This document shows, in pieces, positions 55,676-62,433 of a stretch of 64,000 nt of DNA. The notes beneath the pieces were generated by a model. The model saw only the letters and a program-made list of their open reading frames with translations, did not search any database and was not told where the DNA came from. Location of the stretch: NCBI RefSeq assembly GCF_029542625.1, contig NZ_CP120733.1:1922001-1986000 (forward strand), in the 5' to 3' direction. The translations under genes and the position numbers were made by a program. This DNA comes from Tepidibacter hydrothermalis. GTDB lineage: Bacteria; Bacillota; Clostridia; Peptostreptococcales; Peptostreptococcaceae. How positions within the stretch are numbered: position 1 is the stretch's first letter; the number at the start of each line of letters is the position of its first letter.

Positions 55676-56923
55676 TCAATCAAAACTGAATGTTTCACCC
55701 TTGATGAATTCTTCAAGTGCATAACGCATGGCATCAAGTAAGTGGTTGAAATCATCAATTGGTTTATTGATTTTCTTTCCAAATTTATCTTTATCCCAAG
55801 TGTAGTTGCTTATTTCAGTCAGGAAGTTTACACACCTTGGATGAATGATAATCTTAAAATCCTGAATGTAATCAATGCCATTGTTGACACTGTCTTTTCC
55901 TTTCCTCGCTGGTCTTATATTCACCAATCCAAGTTCACGCAAACGATCAATAGACTTAGGTTCTGCTGAATCTGCTCTAATTCGTTCTTTTCTATATCCC
56001 ATATTAGTGACTTCATCATATATTGCTTCATTTGACATTCTTTCTTTGTACATTTCATCAAATACATAAATGGTCTTACCTTCAATATCGACCATTCCAC
56101 AAAATAAGGCAGAAGGGTCATTGGTATAACCAAAATCAAGACCGAATGCAGATTTGATTGCTTTAATCTTCTTGATTTCTTCCAGGTTGAATTCTTTTTC
56201 TTCCCAATTCTCATAAACAAGACCTTCAACAATACCCCAATCACCAAGACCTGCAACCCTGTATCTTCTAGGATTATTCTTTTTCATGGTTTCAAATACT
56301 TTTTTATCTGCTGCATCCAAGAATTCATTACACATGTAGTTTGTTGTTAGTGCAAGAATATCAGGATCAGGTACAGCATCAAAGAACCGTTTCTTGATCC
56401 AGTGATGTTCATTCCAAGGGTTGAATGTCAATGTAATCTGTTTGAACAATCCATCTTCAACCTGACCACGAATAGATTCATCAAGAATATTGAAATCATC
56501 TTCTTTCATGATCTCATAAGCTTCTTCAATCCACATCCAGCATAAGGATCCAACATCAACTGTTATGGATGTAACTTTCAATGGATCATCTAAACCCCTG
56601 AAATAAATCTTCTGTCCAGTTGGTATATATTCAAGCTGTAAAGGTGATTCAGTAATCTTCCAATGATCCTGAACACACAACCTGTTGATTGCCCATTTCA
56701 ATTCAGTGAAGCATGAATCTTTCAATGTCCTGAATGTTTTTCTGACAACTAAGGTATTTGCACCAGGATGTTTCATCATATTGGTGATATACCAAAGTGC
56801 AGTGGTCTTTGATTTCTTGGATGCTCTTGATCCTTTGACCACTCTGTATCTGCCTTTAAAATGCCAAAATCTATTGTACTTTTTACCTACAACCTTTTTT
56901 AAAGATATTTTAAGTTTACTCAT
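55676..56923 (-). CDS. Terminase large subunit (PBSX/XtmB-like)
   Basis: About 415-aa DNA packaging motor. The N-terminal ATPase has a Walker A variant (KGSRASKKSKTT), Walker B in MWIEEAYEI, and coupling motif TFNPW; the C-terminal nuclease has DFGYTNDPSA and later acidic residues (RADSAEP, DDFNHLLDAMRY). The ATG at 56923 follows AGGTGAT; an upstream TTG was rejected. It pairs with the small subunit encoded upstream. Confidence 0.92.
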   Translation of the reverse strand: MSKLKISLKKVVGKKYNRFWHFKGRYRVVKGSRASKKSKTTALWYITNMMKHPGANTLVVRKTFRTLKDSCFTELKWAINRLCVQDHWKITESPLQLEYIPTGQKIYFRGLDDPLKVTSITVDVGSLCWMWIEEAYEIMKEDDFNILDESIRGQVEDGLFKQITLTFNPWNEHHWIKKRFFDAVPDPDILALTTNYMCNEFLDAADKKVFETMKKNNPRRYRVAGLGDWGIVEGLVYENWEEKEFNLEEIKKIKAIKSAFGLDFGYTNDPSALFCGMVDIEGKTIYVFDEMYKERMSNEAIYDEVTNMGYRKERIRADSAEPKSIDRLRELGLVNIRPARKGKDSVNNGIDYIQDFKIIIHPRCVNFLTEISNYTWDKDKFGKKINKPIDDFNHLLDAMRYALEEFIKGETFSFD

Positions 56924-57007
56924 AGGCAATCACCTGAAATTATTAGACTATAATTGCAATGTGTCTGTTCTTCAAGGTTTTCTGATGATTGTGTTACTAA
57001 CGTGCTA

Positions 57008-57511
57008 CTAATCTTCATCATCTTCACCCAAATCATCTTGTATGACAATGGGAATCACACCTTCAACTTTGAACTTATCAGTGAACATTCCCATATGTTT
57101 TCCTAGAAGTTCAAGTGCTTTGATTTTGTCATAGGTCTTTATTTCTCTTTCGATTGAATCACTGGTATCACTAGATGACCTTTTGATTTTCACACTAGAT
57201 ATACAAGCAAGATCTTCTTCACTTGCACCATCTAAAACAGAAGCATTCTGTAAATTGATAACAGAAGAAGGATTCAAGAATGCAATCTTTGCAAGTTCCT
57301 GAATGATTCTATCTGCATTGATTCCTGTTCTTTTGGATCGTTCAGCAAGTGCTTTGCTTATAGCTGTTTGAATGTGAGGTTTTGTGAGGTTTTCATATCC
57401 TGTTTCTTTTGCTGTCTGAACTGAATAACCTGCTCTTATCGCTGCTTGTGTTGCATTCAGGTCAATCAGATATTCTTCTACAAACAGCTTTTGTTTCTTG
57501 GTCATTGCCAT
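57008..57511 (-). CDS. Terminase small subunit
   Basis: About 167-aa DNA-recognition subunit of the Terminase_2 type: KKQKLFVEEYLIDLNATQAA, AGYSV and the ENLTKPHIQ block, forming the N-terminal helix-turn-helix. The C-terminus is acidic. The ATG at 57511 is preferred (AGGAAGGTG upstream) over 57541. It is the first gene after a candidate late promoter and leader hairpin. Confidence 0.9.
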   Translation of the reverse strand: MAMTKKQKLFVEEYLIDLNATQAAIRAGYSVQTAKETGYENLTKPHIQTAISKALAERSKRTGINADRIIQELAKIAFLNPSSVINLQNASVLDGASEEDLACISSVKIKRSSSDTSDSIEREIKTYDKIKALELLGKHMGMFTDKFKVEGVIPIVIQDDLGEDDED

Positions 57512-57541
57512 TCTGCAACACCTTCCTTTCATTTTTGGCAT

Positions 57542-57578
57542 AAAAATAGACCCTTGAACACAAAGTTCTTGGGTCTTT
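57542..57578 (-). terminator. Terminator-like leader hairpin before terminase
   Basis: GACCCAAGAAC pairs with GTTCAAGGGTC with a two-base internal mismatch, followed by TATTTTT, and sits about 30 bases upstream of the terminase start. As a terminator it would require read-through or antitermination for late gene expression. Confidence 0.6.
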
Positions 57579-57604
57579 CATTTTGCATATTAATCACTAT
57601 ATAC

Positions 57605-57633
57605 ATTATAACTTATATAAAGGGTACACACAA
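57605..57633 (-). promoter_or_regulatory. Candidate late promoter
   Basis: On the minus strand TTGTGT (57633-57628) and TATAAT (57610-57605) are 17 bases apart, upstream of the terminase genes and downstream of the 107-aa gene. The spacing is ideal; activity is inferred only. Confidence 0.45.
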
Positions 57634-57663
57634 GGGTATCAATATTGCATGGTTTGTGCAATA

Positions 57664-57987
57664 TCAATCCTTTGATTGAATCTTAACACCTGCTTCTTCC
57701 CATAGGACTTTGTGTATATCATCAAGTGTCAAATAATCTTTGTTGAATGAATCATATAATTCAAGTACCTGGTCAATAAACCTTTCTGATCTGATTTTAC
57801 CGAATCCCCATTTGTCACGCAATACTAACACTGGAAGACCTAACATCAAAAGAAATGCTTTATCAACTGCTTCACTAACTGCATCTTTCTTTATCTGCTG
57901 AACATCACTGGACTTAATATTGATTACTGATTCAGGTTTTACTTGTTTACCTTGCTTCTGTAACCTTCTTCTTTCTGCTCTGTTCAC
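57664..57987 (-). CDS. Phage protein of unknown function, 107 aa
   Basis: Basic N-terminus (NRAERRRLQKQGK) followed by a conserved-looking helical middle (LMLGLPVLVLRDKWGFGK) and an acidic C-terminus. Similar small proteins lie between the late regulator and terminase in clostridial phages. No domain is assigned. The GTG start at 57987 follows AAGGGGTG. Confidence 0.65.
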   Translation of the reverse strand: MNRAERRRLQKQGKQVKPESVINIKSSDVQQIKKDAVSEAVDKAFLLMLGLPVLVLRDKWGFGKIRSERFIDQVLELYDSFNKDYLTLDDIHKVLWEEAGVKIQSKD

Positions 57988-57998
57988 AATATCACCCC

Positions 57999-58544
57999 TT
58001 AGCTAAATATCTGATAAATAACTTCATCACTGAACAATCTAATTTGAAGTAAATTCACAAGTCTGTTCTTGTGTCTGCTTATGGTTGAAGCATCAACATC
58101 AAAGAATATTGCAATGTCATCCCTTGATTTGCTTTCAAAGTATTTCATTGGAATAATTTCAAAATATGGATCATCTCTTAAAGCATCAATTGCACTATCA
58201 ATGACACCTATGAAATTCTTTGTCACCTGAATACTTTGTTCAATAGCTTCAATCTTTTCATCTGCCTTATCAGCATCAGACTTGATTTCATAAGTTGGTG
58301 AACTTGAAAATGATGTAATACTTGAACTTTTCTTTGGAATACCTTCACATTGGATGGTTTTAATCTGTTCATACTTGTCATTGATTGCTGATTTGAAATT
58401 GTTGTAATTATATAGCAGTGTTTCTGTTTTCTGAAAAGGTGTTCTTCTGTTATCTTTCAAAAGTCCTTGTCTTCTCAATTCAGAAACAACTTCTTTTGCT
58501 GTCATTTGTGCTGTTGTTTCTATCACATTTATATCATTTTTCAT
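57999..58544 (-). CDS. ArpU/sigma-like late transcription regulator
   Basis: About 181 aa. The C-terminal 55 residues look like a sigma-70 region 4/ArpU helix-turn-helix (ESKSRDDIAIFFDVDASTISRHKNRL). The central part is variable. Position right before terminase fits an activator of late genes. The ATG at 58544 has AAGGTAGG upstream; a longer reading from 58643 would translate the CCTTGAACC repeats and was rejected. Confidence 0.78.
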   Translation of the reverse strand: MKNDINVIETTAQMTAKEVVSELRRQGLLKDNRRTPFQKTETLLYNYNNFKSAINDKYEQIKTIQCEGIPKKSSSITSFSSSPTYEIKSDADKADEKIEAIEQSIQVTKNFIGVIDSAIDALRDDPYFEIIPMKYFESKSRDDIAIFFDVDASTISRHKNRLVNLLQIRLFSDEVIYQIFS

Positions 58545-58570
58545 AAAATACCTACCTTTCACCTGATTTA

Positions 58571-58854
58571 CCTTGAACCTTGAACCTAACCTTGAACCTA
58601 TCAAAACCCTTGATTTAACTGAACTTATGACATATCGGTTCAAGGGTTCAAGGTATTATCTCTTATTTAATTATTTTTAGAGTATATATTTTATATAATT
58701 TTTAAAATATATAGATTCTTATTTTCTCTTAATAAATTAAAGTTACCTTGAACCCCTTGAACCGTTACCACTCAAAGTAAGTGTTTATCAGTGTTTTAAT
58801 AGGTTCAAGGTGATTATATTTTACATTGAACCACCTTGAACTTTACCTTGAACC
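58571..58854. repeat. CCTTGAACC repeat array (iteron-like) around an AT-rich core
   Basis: Nine perfect copies of CCTTGAACC: forward at 58571, 58578, 58590, 58746, 58755 and 58846; reverse at 58637, 58645 and 58802. Two degenerate copies lie at 58824 and 58834. They flank an almost pure AT stretch (about 58661-58740). The layout suggests a replication origin or a multi-site operator. No ORF occupies most of the stretch. Confidence 0.75.
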
Positions 58855-58888
58855 ACCGTTCCCACCACTACTGCTGAATAGGTTGGGG

Positions 58889-59080
58889 TTAGGATTTTTC
58901 TTCACCCTGAACAATGATTCTACCTTTCTTTGTTGATACAATGTGATTTTTCAGAAGTAGTGTTTCTTTCTTCAAAGTATCATTTTCCTTTTTCGCTGTA
59001 ATCAGTGACTTATACATTGAAAGCTTTCCAAGGATGAAACCAATCAGCAAGAAGATAATAGGGAAGTAGTATTGTTCCAT
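58889..59080 (-). CDS. Small membrane protein with coiled coil, 63 aa
   Basis: One N-terminal membrane segment (FPIIFLLIGFILGKL) followed by a lysine-rich coiled-coil part. It resembles phage Rz/spanin-like or unidentified small membrane proteins in layout but no family was recognised. It lies upstream of the repeat array. The ATG at 59080 is a few bases from the preceding stop. Confidence 0.6.
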   Translation of the reverse strand: MEQYYFPIIFLLIGFILGKLSMYKSLITAKKENDTLKKETLLLKNHIVSTKKGRIIVQGEEKS

Positions 59081-59083
59081 GAA

Positions 59084-59665
59084 TTAAACCCCCTTGACCT
59101 TTGAAGTAACCATGTCTGCTGTGTGTGTCCAAAGTACAGTCTGATATTTCTTGATTGCTCTGTCATAATAATCCCAGGTATCTTTTTCATAAGCACCCAT
59201 ATGATACCTAATGCAAAGGATTTCTTCTTCTGTCAGGTGCATCCATGCTGCAAGTTTCATCACTGACTTGTCACCATGACCAGGGAACAAACTATCATTT
59301 CTATATCCAAAGTGTGCTTGTTCACCTTTGACTTCATCTGATCCAAACATCATCACACCTTCAACATCAATGACCTTTTCATATGAATCCAGTTTACAAA
59401 GGTCATGAAACATTCCAACTATGTAAGGTGACCTTGGATGTTCCCATTCAATATTCATCTTTTCAGTGATTTCAACTAATGATTCAGTGACTTCCAAACA
59501 GTGATCAAATAATCCACCATCATAAGCACCATGATATTTAGTTGAAGCAGGGGCAGTGAAGAAACCTTCATCAATCAGCCAATGAAGAAAATCTTCATTG
59601 ATGCCTGCCTTGTTCATTGTTTTCTTGAACAGTTCAATTCTGTTCTTTTGATTCATGATTTTCAT
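59084..59665 (-). CDS. HD-domain phosphohydrolase
   Basis: About 193 aa. The HD pattern is seen as GGLFDHCLEV, then FHDLCKLD (His-Asp metal pair) and a later HTADMVTS. HD proteins hydrolyse phosphate esters of nucleotides; in this phage context a nucleotide or dNTP role is likely. The ATG at 59665 has AAAGGATGGTG upstream; the earlier start at 59701 overlaps the upstream gene. Confidence 0.85.
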   Translation of the reverse strand: MKIMNQKNRIELFKKTMNKAGINEDFLHWLIDEGFFTAPASTKYHGAYDGGLFDHCLEVTESLVEITEKMNIEWEHPRSPYIVGMFHDLCKLDSYEKVIDVEGVMMFGSDEVKGEQAHFGYRNDSLFPGHGDKSVMKLAAWMHLTEEEILCIRYHMGAYEKDTWDYYDRAIKKYQTVLWTHTADMVTSKVKGV

Positions 59666-60017
59666 TATCTTCACCATCCTTTTCAACTTTGATTTGAGCA
59701 TTAGTTAATCTTTCAACAGATTCTTGTTCTGCTGCATCCTTTAGATATTTTAAATCTTCTTGTGATATTTCAGGTTCTTCATCCATTCTGATTGCTGATT
59801 CAGTTGCTAGGAAACAAGGTTGAACCGTTCTTCCCATAATGTATAAGTAAATTCTGCCTGATTCCAACACTTGCTGCTTTTCTTCTTCACTTAATTCCCA
59901 AACTGTTTCTATTCCTGGTGTCACACCATCATCACACATGTATCTTGTACCAGGTAAATCTTCACATCCTTCACCAACAAAGGTGATGTTGCTTGTATCT
60001 GTTTTTACTGGTTTCAT
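59634..60017 (-). CDS. Phage protein with tape-measure-like peptide, 127 aa
   Basis: Unknown function. The N-terminal part has a beta-rich pattern (DDGVTPGIETVWELSEEE), and near residue 85 the segment [17 protein letters not shown] closely matches the C-terminus of the tape measure protein. The very C-terminus is acidic and asparagine-rich. The ATG at 60017 follows GAAGGGAG. A partner-binding or docking role for the shared peptide is inferred. Confidence 0.7.
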   Translation of the reverse strand: MKPVKTDTSNITFVGEGCEDLPGTRYMCDDGVTPGIETVWELSEEEKQQVLESGRIYLYIMGRTVQPCFLATESAIRMDEEPEISQEDLKYLKDAAEQESVERLTNAQIKVEKDGEDNENHESKEQN

Positions 60018-60018
60018 A

Positions 60019-60231
60019 TTATCTGAACTCCCTTCCTGATTTCTTGTCTTTGATTTGTATTCTTCCGATTAGTTCAAAACCTGCCCAATCAACAATGAAC
60101 TTCACACAATTGACCACGTTATGAACTTTCTTTTCAAGTGCAGCATCTTCTTTAATCATTGGTTTCAGTGCTTCATATGCTGTTGGGTCTGCACATCCAC
60201 TTGCATTGAACTTTGGATTTCTATTTGACAT
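60019..60231 (-). CDS. Phage protein of unknown function, 70 aa
   Basis: Short mixed-charge protein. It contains CADPTAYEALKPM and a hydrophobic middle (NCVKFIVDWAGFELIGRI). No domain recognised. The ATG at 60231 follows AAAGGTTGG, and it is tightly packed between neighbours in the early operon. Confidence 0.6.
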   Translation of the reverse strand: MSNRNPKFNASGCADPTAYEALKPMIKEDAALEKKVHNVVNCVKFIVDWAGFELIGRIQIKDKKSGREFR

Positions 60232-60438
60232 TTAATCACCAACCTTTAGAGGGATGAACATTTCATCTGTGGTGATTGTCGCACCGTTACATTCAATGAT
60301 TATTTTGGAATGTGGACTGTAATGTTTCAACATGAATTGTTGCACTGGTTTAACAAGTTCATCGAACTGTTCAATTCTGTCAAACCTATCATCCGTCAAC
60401 ATTGGAACTTCAATTGGGTCTGATTTAATTGCTTTCAT
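60232..60438 (-). CDS. Phage protein of unknown function, 68 aa
   Basis: Small protein of the early operon with no recognised domain. The ATG at 60438 has AGAAAGGATG upstream. It ends directly before the 70-aa gene. Confidence 0.58.
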   Translation of the reverse strand: MKAIKSDPIEVPMLTDDRFDRIEQFDELVKPVQQFMLKHYSPHSKIIIECNGATITTDEMFIPLKVGD

Positions 60439-60766
60439 TATCTTCATCCTTTCTGTTTATAGATTTTGTAGCTTCAAATCCATCAGGGTATCTTCTTTGA
60501 AGCTTTTCAATGTTCTTTTTCATTACTGTTTCAAGGTCAACATTCAGTCCACTTGCTAAGATTGCAATGTACCAACATACATCACCAAGTTCATTCACAA
60601 GCTTGTCCTGATTCAGTTCATGACCCTGGAACATATTTTTCTTGATATGGTCTGAAACTTCACCTGTTTCACCACAAAGACCAAGGATGCCATTCAGGAT
60701 CAAGTCTTCTGATTTCTCACTGCTTGCAGTTCTCAATGCTGACTTTTGATATTCATTTATTTTCAT
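60425..60766 (-). CDS. MazG-like nucleotide pyrophosphohydrolase
   Basis: 113-aa all-helical MazG-type protein: GLCGETGEVSDHIKK carries the ExxE metal residues and ELGDVCWYIAIL the ExxD residues. It probably hydrolyses dNTPs or an alarmone and aids phage replication. The ATG at 60766 follows GAAAGGAAG. Confidence 0.88.
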   Translation of the reverse strand: MKINEYQKSALRTASSEKSEDLILNGILGLCGETGEVSDHIKKNMFQGHELNQDKLVNELGDVCWYIAILASGLNVDLETVMKKNIEKLQRRYPDGFEATKSINRKDEDNESN

Positions 60767-61049
60767 TTGCTATCTTCCTTTCTATCAATTCCATAATACA
60801 GTAGTTCGCTAAATCCATTAAAGTATCATCAATTGATTCATCAGTAACTTTCTGATCTGCACCTTGCATCAAAGTTTTCAGTCTACTGTACTTGTCATAT
60901 ACTCTGACCAAGATTGTATTTGGAAGTTCATTTCTTAATTTTGCAAATGAATCACCATAATCATGATTTTTCTTTTCATAGATTCCATTAAGAACTTCAC
61001 ATATATCAGAATGCATTTTAACTTTGTTTATGTTCCTTCTTCTTTCCAT
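60753..61049 (-). CDS. DUF1599-like nucleotide-modification-associated protein
   Basis: About 98 aa. The pattern KKNHDYGDSFAKLRNELP followed by DKYSRLKTL and DLANYCIMELI matches DUF1599, a family linked to phage nucleotide modification. It lies between the methyltransferase and MazG genes, in a nucleotide-metabolism cluster. The ATG at 61049 follows AAGGATGGTG. Confidence 0.75.
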   Translation of the reverse strand: MERRRNINKVKMHSDICEVLNGIYEKKNHDYGDSFAKLRNELPNTILVRVYDKYSRLKTLMQGADQKVTDESIDDTLMDLANYCIMELIERKIANENK

Positions 61050-61490
61050 TGTTTTCACCATCCTTAAAGATTACAATTGCACTTGGGAAAGGTGCTGAAT
61101 TTTTAGAATCATCAAATTTTAAACGACCTTTTATAAATCTTATTTCAGCTTTTCCAAATATCCATTCATGCCAATACTTTGTATCTGTTCGTGAGGGAAT
61201 CAACATTACTACTAATGCCCCCCCCTAACTGATTCTTTATAAGATTTTTCAACCCATTGTGAAATTTCTCTACCGTATGGGGGATTACAAAATACAATTT
61301 CACCTTTCCAACTTTGTTTCAAACCATCTTCTTCAATTGTGTAATACTTTCCACACTTTGCATTCTCATGTGTAGCACAAGGATCAAGTGTGAACTTGAA
61401 TTCTTCATTCAGTTTGTCAAATAAATCTTGTGGTGTTGCCCACTCATTTGATTTACTGCTGAATATGACATCATTATTCAATTTATTCAC
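61018..61490 (-). pseudogene. Phage N6-adenine DNA methyltransferase interrupted by a G8 tract
   Basis: The 5' part (61212-61490, 92 aa) has the phage Dam family start, DPCATHEN and the catalytic NPPYGR motif, then a run of eight G (61218-61225) shifts it into a TAG. The 3' part (61018-61206) continues the family sequence (MLIPSRTDTKYWHEW and RLKFDDSKNSAPFP). One extra G, or a -1 ribosomal slip, joins them as ...RGGALVVMLIPSR..., about 157 aa, normal for the family. It may be phase variable, frameshifted in translation, a broken gene or a sequencing error. Confidence 0.85.
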
Positions 61491-61498
61491 TTCCGTTT

Positions 61499-62419
61499 CT
61501 ATAAAATCATTACCTTGAACATACTTTCAAAGATTGTTACTGGAATTGAATTCCCTGCTTGTGCGTAAAGTGCAGTCTTTCCATTAACTTCTGATGCAGC
61601 ATAGAAATCTTCATCCGAATAACCTTGTAATCTCCAACATTCAAGTTCTGTTAGAAGTCTATATTGACCATTACCAAGGTCAATGATCCCACTATTAGGG
61701 CATCTTAATTGCTTGGTTGTAATGGTCTTACAATGATCATTTATAACTTCAAGCCTTCCACTGAAAGCACTTCCATCATCACCAATCTTCTTCAACATAC
61801 TTGGTTGCGTTATTGTATACTTTGGATCGACTTCTTCATTTGGTTGAAGAAACTCATTGATATGTGGTGCTTTTTTTCGTTCAAGCTTATCAAAATCAAA
61901 ACTTGTTCCGTTTAAATATGAAATGGTGAAAACTCTTTCTCTTTTCTGTGGAAGTCCAAAGTCCATTGCATTTAGTATTTCAAATGAATTGGTATATCCA
62001 AGCTGTTCCATCTTCACCAGGTATTTATTGAAGTTATGAATCATGTGCTTTGAAAGTACGTTCTTCACATTTTCCCAAATCACGATCCTTGGCTTCCAAA
62101 TACCCATCTGTTCAATGATGTTCAAAGTTTCCCACATTAAACTTGACCTGGTTTCACTTCCTTCATCAGCACCTTTTTGATAACCTGCAATTGAAAAATC
62201 TTGACATGGTGACCCATGAATTAAAATGTCAGGTTTCAAATTCCAACCTACAACTGATTGTGTTTTATGTGCTAATTCATCAGCAAACATTGCGTTATAC
62301 GATCTAACAGCCTTTTCATCAATTTCAACATAATCAATTGCCTTAACTGGAATACCTATATTTCTAAGTGCAATCCTTGGACTTCCTATTCCACCGAATA
62401 ATTCAAGTATTTTAATCAA
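61499..62419 (-). CDS. C5-cytosine DNA methyltransferase
   Basis: 306-aa DNA cytosine methyltransferase. Motif I is LFGGIGSPR, motif IV is GSPCQDFSIAG with the catalytic Cys, motif VI is WENVKNV, and the C-terminal motifs IX-X include RLLTELECWRLQG and QAGNSIPV. The target site is unknown. As a phage orphan it may protect phage DNA from host restriction. The TTG start at 62419 has AGGGGTG at normal spacing. Confidence 0.9.
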   Translation of the reverse strand: MIKILELFGGIGSPRIALRNIGIPVKAIDYVEIDEKAVRSYNAMFADELAHKTQSVVGWNLKPDILIHGSPCQDFSIAGYQKGADEGSETRSSLMWETLNIIEQMGIWKPRIVIWENVKNVLSKHMIHNFNKYLVKMEQLGYTNSFEILNAMDFGLPQKRERVFTISYLNGTSFDFDKLERKKAPHINEFLQPNEEVDPKYTITQPSMLKKIGDDGSAFSGRLEVINDHCKTITTKQLRCPNSGIIDLGNGQYRLLTELECWRLQGYSDEDFYAASEVNGKTALYAQAGNSIPVTIFESMFKVMIL

Positions 62420-62433
62420 GCTGTTTTCACCCC

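Noticed and set aside
58545-58643. Longer N-terminus for the late regulator
   Set aside because: It would translate the CCTTGAACC repeats and has no ribosome site; the ATG at 58544 does.
58571-58854. CRISPR array
   Set aside because: Repeats are only 9 bp, occur in both orientations and have irregular spacing.
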